Of a stretch of 59,286 nt of DNA, positions 1-8,547 are shown in pieces. The stretch spans positions 1 through 59,286 of the forward strand of contig JAUCBJ010004794.1 of the NCBI GenBank assembly GCA_032718475.1, given 5' to 3'. This DNA is from Nemertoderma westbladi (taxonomy: Eukaryota > Xenacoelomorpha > Nemertodermatida > Nemertodermatidae). The notes beneath the pieces are model-generated. The model did not search any database. It had not been told where the DNA came from and saw only the letters and a program-made list of their open reading frames with translations. Every line of letters begins with the position of its first letter. The stretch's first letter is position 1. The position numbers and the translations under genes were made by a program.

Positions 1-506
1 TATGTACTACATTATGTAGTACGTATTTATTGTTATATTGGGGGGGGTTTCAGTAGGTTTTAGTTTTAGGTAGTAGGATTATGTACTTAATTAGGGTTTT
101 TGCTACGTACGGGTGCCAGGCTGGGGTCTTAAACCCCAGTCTGGCTCATTACTAGGGAATATTCATCCGCGCTACCGGGGTACATTAGACACAGATTAGC
201 AATATTGGTTCAGTTGGTTTGGTGACAAGAGTGGAAGGTGATATCGTTGTTTTATGGCACAGTTCTTTAGTAGTACAGATTCCTTATTCATTTTACGTAT
301 TCACTTATATTATTTTATCTTTTGTAAATGCATCTGATTTATTGTTTGTTATCTGTTTATATTCTGTCTATATTCTGTATTACTATGGTGCTGTGTAGGG
401 ATCGGCCTGCACAGACACCACACTGGAGCGTTTAGTTATCAGTTTCCTTTCCACCGGACGGGCGGGTTACCTGATTTGGGCGGTTCAGTGGGGAACTCAT
501 CATTAC
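1..506. other. Left flank of the Polinton; short perfect-type hairpin
   Basis: I see no convincing coding sequence here. A strong hairpin lies at 115-145: 13-bp arms with one mismatch (GCCAGGCTGGGGT and its partner) around a 5-base loop. The polymerase frame starting near 507 lacks its N-terminal half, so either the element is truncated here or the missing part lies elsewhere. I found no terminal inverted repeat of the Polinton in this stretch. Confidence 0.5.
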
Positions 507-1598
507 GTGATATTTACGCCACTACACCAACCCATGACTGCTAGTTTAGACAACCTTAGTAGCTATCTTACCTCCAACAATTCCAATCTATCCACAGCTA
601 TTCCACATACGCTAACTCAAATGAAAGCACTATATCCAAACATTACAGACTCTACTATTAAGAATAAAGGTGTCTTTCCCTATAGCTATATCCAAAATAT
701 TTCCAACCTTCATGAAACCAAACTACCTCCTATTGCAGACTTTTATAATGATCTTAAACTCGAAGACTGTTCTATTCAAGATTATCAACGTGCACTCACT
801 GCTTGGGATGAACTTCAATGTCAGACTATCTATGACTATCTAATGGGCTATCTCTGTCTTTATATTACTCTCCTAGCTGATGTTTTCGAAGAGTTTCGTC
901 AACTCTGCCTAACTAACTATAGTCTAGAACCACTCCATTATTATACAGCACCAGGATTAACACATGATGCTGCTCTAAAATTCATAGATATTTCAATTGA
1001 GCTATTGAGTGATTCTTCCATTTATTCTCAATTTGAATGTTCTATCCGTGGAGGAATGGTTTTTATAAATTCGCATTTGGAGTTGGCCAATATCCCTGGA
1101 AAACCTGAATATGACTCTTCCAAACCAGAAAAATATTTGATACCAGTGGATGCAAACAATCTTTATGGTCATGCTCTATCTCAAAAGCTTCCATATGCCA
1201 ACATCAAAAAAGTCACAATACCAATTGACTTGGCCACAATCGATGCTGATGGTGATACTGGATATTTTTGTGTAGTAAGCCTCGATTATCCAAAAAAAGT
1301 TCAAGATCTCACTATTGATATGCCATTGGGTCCTGAGAAGATGAGCGTACCATCTTCTCTTCTCAGCCCACATATGAAAAACCAGTGGGAGCATTATAAT
1401 ATTAGAGACGATGCTTCCTTCAAAAAATACAATGATGTATCCACCAAACTTTTACTTCATCAATTTCCTAAATATGAATATGGAGTTCATATTAAACTAT
1501 TACAATTTTATCTAAAAATGGGACTCAAAATTACAAAATTACAAAAATTCATAATATTTATTCATTTTCACAAAAATACATATTTAGAGACTATATAG
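507..1598 (+). pseudogene. Polinton family B DNA polymerase, first part (5'-truncated, frameshifted)
   Basis: Protein-primed family B DNA polymerase of the Polinton/Maverick type, which would replicate the element. Visible in order: the end of the 3'-5' exonuclease domain (YLCLYITLLADVFEEFR, about residues 115-131), the SIRGG segment matching the (S/T)x2GR region, and polymerase motif A, DANNLYG, at about residues 215-221. The N-terminal exonuclease motifs and terminal-protein region expected in a protein of over 1000 residues are missing. The frame opens with GTG rather than ATG, so 507 is not a real start. The reading frame is lost in an A-rich stretch near 1535-1550 and the polymerase continues in another frame. 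In exo motif III the expected Asp after Tyr-x3 is Tyr. Identity is firm; function is lost. Confidence 0.88.
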
Positions 1599-2545
1599 CT
1601 TTTAATACAAATAAGCGACAATCTGCCAAAAATCCATTCGAAGTTCTGTTCTATAAGCTTTTAAATAATGCTCTATATGGGAAATGTTTGCAAAAAGTGT
1701 GTAATAGAATAAATTTTAGGCTAGCAACATCAAGCGAGGAATGTGAAAAATTGGTCGCTAAACCCAATCATGAGTCTTTTGTTGTATTTTCACCAAATTT
1801 ATCTGGACATACATTTTGCAAGGAAGCTGTAACTTTAAATCAAGCTGTATTGATTGGTACAGCTATCCTTGATCTCTCAAAATTGGAAATGTATGATTAT
1901 TTCTACTATAAAATTAAGCCTATAGAACAGCAATTAGGATGCCAAATTCGAGCTTGTGGTGGAGATACTGATAGCCTCATGCTTAGCATCACTAATACTT
2001 CACACGATAAATTTTTAACTGCAATGTATAATGGTGGGTTTTTAGATACTTCAAACTATGATACCTCATATCATCTATATACAAATAAATATAAAGCATC
2101 ATTAGGTTTTTTGAAGGATGAATCAAAAGGCTGTCTCTACAAATCATGGGTATTTTTAAAACCAAAAGTATACTCATTTGAAGCATATGATGCTCCTAAG
2201 AAAAAAACTTCAAAAGGTGTATCAAAAAGTGTTGTAGCAAAGCAAATTTCTCATCAAGATTATTTGGATTGCTATTTCAATGAAACTGAGCTGTTTCGGT
2301 ATACCAATGCCTTTAGATCGGACAAACATCAAGTAAAAACTGCCCGAATTCATAAGAAATCATTAACTTTATGGGAGACTAAACGTTGGTGGAAGGATAA
2401 AAATATCAGCTATCCCTATGGACACTATATCACAAAGTTAACTCGTCCCATTATACCTAAAACCATTGCTCCACAAGTGGTTTTAGGGCAGCAACATGGA
2501 CATGCCAGCAACTATGACAATGATAGTAATAATATCAACACATAA
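1599..2545 (+). pseudogene. Polinton family B DNA polymerase, second part (palm motifs B and C)
   Basis: Continuation of the preceding polymerase in a different frame, open from about 1545. It holds motif B (KLLNNALYGK, around 1655-1686) and motif C with the catalytic aspartates (GGDTDSLM; GAT codons at 1964 and 1970), then a thumb region ending in a polar, Asn-rich tail. The catalytic palm residues are conserved, so the break is probably recent and due to a single indel. No ATG marks an independent start, so I treat this as the 3' half of one broken gene and not as a separate one. Confidence 0.87.
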
Positions 2546-2568
2546 AACTAATAATAGAAAACTCATAA

Positions 2569-3157
2569 TCATTCTATTCTTCTATTTTTAGAATAACACT
2601 AAAAACTAATGATAATGCAACATTAAAGAAAGACAAACAAATCATTTCTTCTAAACTAAATCAAATTGTTAATCGACAATATTCTGCATACTGCTCTTCA
2701 AAACTAGATTTAATACAGTTATCTAAACAAATAGATGGTCATTTGGTAACAAAACCGAAAATGTTAATTTTTCGCAATCATGAGGCAACTTTTATGTTTT
2801 TTGAGAGTGGTGCTATAACAATCGTTGGCCTATGTAGTAATATACTTACTTTTACAAATTGATTACATAGCAAACCTTACCAGTTTGAAAATAGCAAATT
2901 TAAAACGAAATAGTGAAACCCGCATCATCTTTCTTGAAATCAACTTTAGAAAATGTCTTGAAAAATGTGGAAATTTTAAAATAAATAATGATAGCTTTCA
3001 CTTAGATTATAACCCTGAACTATTTTGTGGTATACGATGCTTCATAAATACGTCATATTTTAGTATTTTTCATACTGGTAAGATAGTATCTATGACTCAT
3101 CCAACTATGTTTGATAATGTATATAAATTATTTTGTAAATATATAATATGCAATTAG
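2569..3157 (+). pseudogene. TATA-binding-protein-like gene carried by the Polinton (frameshifted)
   Basis: Two overlapping frames together resemble the two lobes of the TBP core fold. The first (2569-2862, no ATG near its start) has KLDLIQLSK at 2699-2725 and the strand segment AT.MFFESG, matching the KLDL and LIFSSGK landmarks of TBP lobe 1. The second (open until the stop at 3155-3157) has YNPELFCG at 3008, then an IFHTGKIV segment and a Y..F..I helix, matching the Y.PELFPG, IFVSGK and terminal helix of lobe 2. The frame changes at about 2840-2862. The usual TBP length is about 180 residues for the core, and this region spans about 195 codons. It lies between the polymerase and the packaging ATPase on the same strand, so it belongs to the element. 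Family assignment is from pattern reading only; a TBP-fold protein with another role is possible. Confidence 0.66.
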
Positions 3158-3628
3158 CATAATTTATATTTTGTTATTCAAACGCTAAATCTTATTGTAT
3201 TCTATATAAACTTTATTTATTAAATGAACTTTAGGAAATAATAATATGTAAATATGATTATCTTATAGACTTAATGTCTCCATTTCTTTATAGTAAATTA
3301 GGTTTTTGCTGACTCTTAAGTAGAAATAGCTTTAAATATACTATATTATATATAGCCAATTTTATCATATGCTTGATTAGTTTTGAATGAGAATTATTAT
3401 CTCAATTAAAGTCATATTTTTATGTAATCTTATGCATAAGGAGTAGCATTCATTATAGTAATTTGTTGTAATTATATTAATTTGATATTGGCTTAGTTAC
3501 TAATTGTTATCCTATATATAGCCTAATTCTATTTTTAAAAAATTCATATAGATTTTATATTTGAAAATTGTAATAAGCGCAAGAAAATATCAAACTTTTA
3601 ATAATAATGATAAACATTTTATAAAATA
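3158..3628 (+). promoter_or_regulatory. AT-rich intergenic region with two TATATATAGCC motifs
   Basis: No gene is visible. Two similar sequences, TTATATATAGCCAAT near 3345 and CCTATATATAGCCTAAT near 3511, are good TATA-box candidates. The second lies about 115 bp upstream of the ATPase start. They may drive the packaging and integration genes. Confidence 0.4.
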
Positions 3629-4264
3629 ATGGCTAGCAAATCTCATAACCCTATTGATGTACGATTTAGATTTGGAAGCACAATATTAATAGCAGGACCA
3701 TCTGGAAGTGGTAAAACAACATTTGTTGAAAAACTGCTTCAAAATAGGAAAACTATATTTGATACTCCTTCTAATAATATCATATGGTTCTATGGTCAAA
3801 CAAAACCTAACATTAGAGGGATAAATATAACTACATTAAATACAATTCCTGAAAATTTAAATGAAAATATTCAGAGAAATACAATATTAGTTTTTGATGA
3901 TCTTATGAGTGAGCTAGAAAGTTCAAAGCAAACTACACAATTATTCACCAAAATTGCTCGACATACACATTCTGTAGTTATTTTATTAACACAAAACTTA
4001 TATCAAAGAGGAGCAGAAGCAAGAACTCGTTCAATTAATAGTACATACTTTATTATTTTTAAAATTCCTAGAGACCAAACACAAATTCGTGTACTTTCAT
4101 ATCAGATGAATCCAACAAACCCTAAATTCTTAATTGATACCTTTCATGATGCAACTGCAGAACCATTTCATCCGTTAATCATTGATTTTCATCAGTTAAC
4201 AAATGATAATTATCGTGTTCGGGGGCATCTGTTTACACATAAACATTGTGTTTATTTACAATAA
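3629..4264 (+). CDS. Polinton genome-packaging ATPase (A32/FtsK-HerA type)
   Basis: An intact 211-residue ATPase expected to pump the element's DNA into capsids. The Walker A motif GPSGSGKTT is at residues 23-31 (Lys29), the Walker B strand TILVFDD at 85-91 (Asp90/Asp91), and a polar sensor strand VVILLTQN at 116-123. This order and small size fit the A32-like packaging ATPases of Polintons, adintoviruses and large DNA viruses. The ATG at 3629 has an A-rich upstream context and directly precedes the conserved N-terminus. It is one of few undamaged genes in the element. The C-terminal 60 residues are typical family sequence with no further motif I can name. Confidence 0.92.
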   Translation: MASKSHNPIDVRFRFGSTILIAGPSGSGKTTFVEKLLQNRKTIFDTPSNNIIWFYGQTKPNIRGINITTLNTIPENLNENIQRNTILVFDDLMSELESSKQTTQLFTKIARHTHSVVILLTQNLYQRGAEARTRSINSTYFIIFKIPRDQTQIRVLSYQMNPTNPKFLIDTFHDATAEPFHPLIIDFHQLTNDNYRVRGHLFTHKHCVYLQ

Positions 4265-4445
4265 TGATAATAATATTGATCAATATATCATTCGGAAATA
4301 TTATTTTTTAATATCAATAATATGCTACTTTCTATCATTAATTAGTTTGTGTATATATTTTATGCAAATTTGTCACTTATAAGCGTATTAGTTAATAAAT
4401 ATTTGTTTTGAAGTTTTATATTCTTTTTTTAAATAAGTTAATAAT

Positions 4446-4787
4446 ATGAAGTCTATTATTCATAAGCATCGTTCTGAGTTGGAATTTTTGAAAAATAGCA
4501 CACCTCGTGCTCGAGGATTATTTATTAGAACACAAGCTAGTAATGAATTAATTCGTTTTCTCATCAATATCACATTAAATGTTTTATATGGAAATCTCAG
4601 ATTAAAAGCTTCCGATGCTAATAAACTAGCTCCATATAAAAGTCAAATGCGAAATTTTAAGAAGCATTCAAATATTAAGGATTATCGTAAGAAATTATCA
4701 CAGAAAGGGGGATTCCTTCCATTCCTTATTCCTTTAATAGTTGGAGCTGTAGAGGTAGCTACAACTATCGCATCTGCTGCATCATAA
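4446..4787 (+). CDS. Small Polinton virion-type protein with hydrophobic C-terminus
   Basis: 113 residues: a basic N-terminal two thirds (many Lys/Arg, helical character) followed by GGFLPFLIPLIVGA at about residues 87-100 and a small-residue tail. Proteins of this form, basic then a Gly-Gly plus hydrophobic segment, recur in Polintons and adintoviruses next to the ATPase and integrase. By position and composition they are compared with adenovirus membrane-active or core-associated minor proteins. The exact role is not established here. The ATG at 4446 follows an AT-rich leader. The stop is separated from the next start by only two bases, which suggests a shared transcript. Confidence 0.6.
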   Translation: MKSIIHKHRSELEFLKNSTPRARGLFIRTQASNELIRFLINITLNVLYGNLRLKASDANKLAPYKSQMRNFKKHSNIKDYRKKLSQKGGFLPFLIPLIVGAVEVATTIASAAS

Positions 4788-4789
4788 CC

Positions 4790-4963
4790 ATGTCATTTCA
4801 TAAAATGTATCTCATAACACCAGAACAACATAATTTATTAGAACAACAAAAATATACTAAACCTATTCCATTACAAACAAAACTCTTAAAAAATATCAAG
4901 AAGATGAAGAAAAAGAAGAAAGAAGAAGAAGAAGACACTCAAGAATTCAAAGCAAATAACTAA
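4790..4963 (+). CDS. 57-residue Polinton protein, unknown function
   Basis: A short open frame beginning two bases after the preceding stop codon (TAA CC ATG). It has an N-terminal MYLITPEQHNLLEQQ segment, a middle KPIPLQTKLLKNIK, and a charged run of Lys then Glu followed by DTQEF. The N-terminal half (YLITPEQ then Leu/Gln) is the pattern of short proteins often found at this place in Polintons. The tight spacing, same strand and intact frame support a real gene. No catalytic motif or membrane segment is present. I cannot assign a function. Confidence 0.5.
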   Translation: MSFHKMYLITPEQHNLLEQQKYTKPIPLQTKLLKNIKKMKKKKKEEEEDTQEFKANN

Positions 4964-5004
4964 TAAAAAACATATCAAAACAATAAACGACATTGCTTTT
5001 TTGA

Positions 5005-5017
5005 ACTATATATAAAT
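5005..5017 (+). promoter_or_regulatory. TATA box upstream of the integrase
   Basis: TATATATAAATA lies about 33 bases before the ATG at 5049, followed by an (ATA/AAT)n leader. The sequence is a strong TATA match. Its use is inferred. Confidence 0.4.
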
Positions 5018-5048
5018 AGTAGTAATAATATTAATAATAATAATAATA

Positions 5049-6186
5049 ATGTCTTGGTTTAAGAGATTGAAAATTAATTGTGATTGTGTGTGTAATTGTA
5101 TAAGTCAAAAACGTAGTTATGACCAAAGTGATGGCGAACCAACGAGATCGTCGGCTAGCTGCTGTTTACTACAATATTTCAAACACTGCAGGGTTTGGTG
5201 GCGTAAAAGCACTAAGCAAAGCGAGCGGGTTGAAGCAAAGTATTGTAAAAAATTGGCTAGCGAGTCAACCGACCTACACTCTTCATAGATCAGCTAGAAG
5301 GCATTATCCCACTTCTAGAATGTTTTTTTCGGGCATAAGAGATACTATACAAACAGATTTGGTTGATATGCAGAAATATAGCAATATTAATTCTGGTTTC
5401 AATTATATTATAACAGCAATTGATTGTTTTTCAAAACAAGGTTGGGCATTACCACTAAAACGAAAAACAGGGAAAGAAATTAAGGATGCTTTAGAAATAA
5501 TTTTTTTGGATGGAAAACCACGTCATTTAGTGAGTGATCAAGGACTTGAATTCAATAATCGCATAGTACTAACTTATCTAAAGAAAAATAAGGTGAATTA
5601 TTATACAACTCGATCCCAATTCAAAGCCGCAATTTGTGAACGTTTTAATCGTACTTTAAAGTCACGGATGTTCAAAATATTTACTCGTAGAAGAAATACT
5701 AAATGGGTAGATATCCTTCCTAAAATTATTAATACATATAATAATACATTTCATAGATCAATAGGAATGAAGCCTTTATAAGTAAATAAGCAAAATCAAG
5801 CTATAGTGAGACTAAACCTTTTTGGTACAGTTAAGAAGCTCTCTAAACCAAAGTTGAAAATAGGTGATAGTGTACGACTTAATATTGCTAAACATGTATT
5901 TGAAAAATCATATATTGGGAACTGGACAAATGAAATTTTTAAGATAAAACGTATTAGAAGAGATCGTCTTCCATATCCAATGTACCATGTAATAGATTCT
6001 GTTGGTAGAGATATTGAGGGCACCTTCTATGAAGAAGAACTTCAACTAGTGAAGCAAGCTACAGATATTTTTCCAATTGAAAAAATAGTTAAAGAACGTA
6101 TAAAAAACAAAAGCAAGCAATATTTAGTCAGATTCAAAGGTGATAAGCGAAATAAATGGATTGACGCTAACCAATTACGAAAATAA
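5049..6186 (+). pseudogene. Polinton retroviral-like integrase with chromodomain (frameshift and stop)
   Basis: DDE integrase that would insert the element. A Cys-rich basic N-terminus reads from ATG 5049 (FKRLKINCDCVCNC); the frame then changes near 5150 into the one holding the core. In the core, the catalytic residues are the Asp of TDLVDM (codon at 5356), the Asp of SDQGLEF (5536) and the Glu of CERFNR (5638), with 33 residues between the last two as is usual in Polintons. The core frame hits an in-frame TAA at 5779-5781, then continues open in the same frame to 6186 through an SH3-like segment (KIGDSVRLN) and a C-terminal chromodomain-like module (FPIEKIVK...YLVRFKG...W). Without readthrough the protein loses its C-terminal and targeting domains. 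An ATG at 5119 could start a shorter form. Confidence 0.88.
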
Positions 6187-6282
6187 GTTTTAATTTTTGA
6201 TGAAGCTGAATTTTAAATTATGTACAATTATCAGTTATAAATGATTTACAATATTTATAATTATGAATATAATTACCAAAAA

Positions 6283-6371
6283 ATGAATAGTTATATTACA
6301 TTATTTTCTAATGGTCCAACTTCGAGATTCCCCAATAATTCATTAAGTTCATTTATAGTTGAGCTTCCATA
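6283..6371 (+). pseudogene. Penton-like gene A, 5' fragment (left of the inversion)
   Basis: From ATG 6283 the frame gives MNSYITLFSNGPTSRF and then SSFIVELP, the opening of the Polinton penton/minor-capsid-like family (compare YLPSNSS...FNVELS in gene B below). The family signature stops at about 6370 and the continuation is found in reverse orientation near 7688. The remaining codons to 6444 are only the antisense of gene B. This is the first exon-sized piece of a gene cut by an inversion, not a separate small gene. Confidence 0.62.
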
Positions 6372-6948
6372 TAACATTTGCACTTATATTGGAATAAATA
6401 TTAATATTACCACTAAAGAAATCACAAGCTTTTTGAACGAATAACGTATCTTCATCGAGCATCATAGAACGGTTTATTTGCAAATATCCATTTTGTTTAA
6501 TAACTTGGAAACGTTTTTTACTATAGTAATTTTCTTCTTCCAACCCCAACAAACCTAGCATTTGAATCAATTTATCACTATGAAAGCGTATACGTTTGAT
6601 TTTTTTCAAAAAGTGAAGCAAAATATTATTATATAATGTATTAAATTGAATTTTTACTCTCATATCTAAACCACTCGCATTCAATTGTTCAATCAAGGTT
6701 TCTATATTGTCATAGCAACCGGCAGGTAATATATATCTCTTTATTTTTCCACGAACTCCTTGTGTAGTAATCAGAGTATCATTAATATTATACATTGAAG
6801 CCAAGTAAGTAATTTCAGATATTCCTACCATCCACATCCCACTCAAACGTAATGGTTGTGATAATTCTACATTAAAATTTGATGGTTTATTCTGTGGAAA
6901 ACTTTCAGGTGATGAATTAGAAGGTAAATATAAAACAGTTTGCTGCAT
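6372..6948 (-). pseudogene. Penton-like gene B, 5' part (inside the inverted segment)
   Basis: Reading the minus strand from ATG at 6948: LYLPSNSS, FNVELSQPLRLSG, then MVGISEITY, the typical N-terminus of the Polinton minor capsid or penton-like protein. About 190 residues follow, up to IYSNISANV at 6375-6400, which corresponds to the IYSDI segment of gene A. The rest of the frame to 6349 is antisense of gene A and not part of the family. The missing C-terminus lies in the plus orientation at 7689-7905. Its start is three bases from the stop of gene A, so A and B were tandem neighbours. Confidence 0.62.
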
Positions 6949-6950
6949 TA

Positions 6951-7688
6951 TTATTTATTTTTTTGACGTAAGTGTAAGGTGATTAGAGTGAATCCTGCAT
7001 TAAATAGCAAAAGTTCTCCTTTTTCGTTTCGTATCTCAACTGTTATTTGATTACTAATATTATGTGCTATAGGTCTATAATAAACTTTCCTAAAATCACT
7101 TGAGATTATCTTATTTTGATGAAGTGTAATAGGAAATGTACGTAATAATGGTGCGGTTGTATTGCCAACAATTGTATGAGATGTTATATCGCTATATATG
7201 AATAAATTTTGTCTTCCTCTGACCAAATCACATGGAAAAGGGCTAATTTTAGAAAAATCTTTACGTTGATTAGGTTTTTGTTTCAGTGATAAGTTACCTG
7301 TCTTTCCTATAGCAATGTTCCAATATTGATTCCACTCAACCTCAATATTATCTTTCATAAATCCATCAAAGCCTAATATAGTTTTTAAATCTCCAGTTAT
7401 TTCAAATGAAAAAAATCTTGAACAAGTTAGTTTAATTTTATTTGAAAATTTAATATACCTAATATTTATTGTTGTTTGAGGGTAAGCATATGCTTCAAAC
7501 GTTTCATTAATTTTTTGAATGATTGCTTCCATCCTTGAGTATAATCCTGGAGTAAATAAAGCAGCATTTCGAGGGCCATCTTTATAATAGAATATAAACT
7601 GTGATAATTGTTCAATGTTATAATATGAAGAAGAATATTGAATTTCAGATAAACCAACTTCTACATCTGATGACAAATATAATGTATT
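6951..7688 (-). pseudogene. Penton-like gene A, main part (inside the inverted segment)
   Basis: The minus-strand frame contains YLSSDVEVGLSEIQY, the second half of the N-terminal signature, then NLFIYSDITSHTIVGN, APLLRTFPI and a conserved end (VEIRNEKGELLLFNAG) before the stop at 6951-6953. It lacks an N-terminus: the first residues of the family are on the plus strand at 6283-6371. The protein would be about 275 residues. The family is thought to be a virion vertex or minor capsid component of Polintons; that role is from the family, not shown by this sequence. Confidence 0.62.
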
Positions 7689-7905
7689 TATAGTAGGACA
7701 TCAATTGAAGCCATTATTGAGAACAATTCCATATGAAGGTGACTATGGGTCTTTGGTTCATCGTGAATTCAACAACATAAATTATGAGCCTGTTGATATG
7801 CAAAACATTGAAATAATAAGCATTCAGTTAAAAGATGATGAAGGAAAATTGATAGACCTCAATTCTGGGACTGTAGTTGTTACTTTAATATTAAAGCATC
7901 AATAA
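7689..7905 (+). pseudogene. Penton-like gene B, 3' fragment (right of the inversion)
   Basis: The plus-strand frame gives IVGHQLKPLLRTIPY, then a C-terminal block (IQLKDDEGKLIDLNSG) that parallels the end of gene A (APLLRTFPI; EIRNEKGELLLFNAG). It has no ATG; the apparent start is a TTG. It is the tail of gene B, whose first 190 residues lie in reverse orientation at 6372-6948. Confidence 0.6.
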
Positions 7906-7971
7906 ACGTTGACTAAAACAAATCATTGTTTCTTCATTTTATATTACTAATTGATATTTTTAATCAAAAGA

Positions 7972-8475
7972 ATGTCAAGCGTTGATAATTACTTAGTTAA
8001 GGGTGGTTCATATCCTGAACCTACTGATCCTTTAGGAAAAAGAAGAATTGGTCAAACCACACCATATCGCCTTCTAATGCGCTATAAACAAGATGGTAGA
8101 GGGCGTGGAAATAGTAGTGGAAGTCTCCCTTATTTTCGAGGTGGTTTAAGAAATCGACGTTTGAATACACAAACTATCTATGCTAGGTATGGGCAGCGTG
8201 GTCGTGGATTATTTGGAAATATTGTAAAAATGGCAGCAAGAGTCATTCCAAAAATTGCTAAACCTGTTGCAAGAGCGGCTCTTCGTAAAGGAGTACCACT
8301 ATTAAAAAAATCGAGTAAAAAATTAGTTAATCACACATTACAACAAATTGCTAAAAGAACCAAACCATCAACTAAACGTGTAGCAAATAAAATAATTCGT
8401 GAGGTTCTTAATGCAAATGCATCATCAATAAACAAGCCACAAAAACGGAAAAAGAAAAAGATTACTAAATATTAA
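7972..8475 (+). CDS. Basic core-like Polinton virion protein (probable premature stop)
   Basis: The frame from ATG 7972 gives 167 residues, extremely rich in Lys and Arg. It has Gly/Arg motifs (GRGRGNSSGSLPYFRGG, YGQRGRGLFGN), a helical Ala/Lys/Arg middle (VIPKIAKPVARAALRKGVPL) and a KPQKRKKKKI tail. This layout is that of the adenovirus core/pVI-like basic proteins found in Polintons next to the capsid genes, likely to bind packaged DNA. The frame stops at TAA 8473-8475 but remains open for 17 more codons to TAA 8527-8529, ending in DDIFG, a C-terminal tail typical of the family. The stop is therefore probably a nonsense mutation that removes the tail. Confidence 0.6.
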   Translation: MSSVDNYLVKGGSYPEPTDPLGKRRIGQTTPYRLLMRYKQDGRGRGNSSGSLPYFRGGLRNRRLNTQTIYARYGQRGRGLFGNIVKMAARVIPKIAKPVARAALRKGVPLLKKSSKKLVNHTLQQIAKRTKPSTKRVANKIIREVLNANASSINKPQKRKKKKITKY

Positions 8476-8547
8476 AGGAAAAGGCGTATGAAAGGTCAAA
8501 GACACGATTGTGATGATATTTTTGGCTAATTCTTTCAAAATATAAAA

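Noticed and set aside
6241-6444. 67-codon plus-strand gene
   Set aside because: Only its first part is real coding sequence (gene A, from 6283); beyond about 6371 it is antisense to gene B across the inversion breakpoint.
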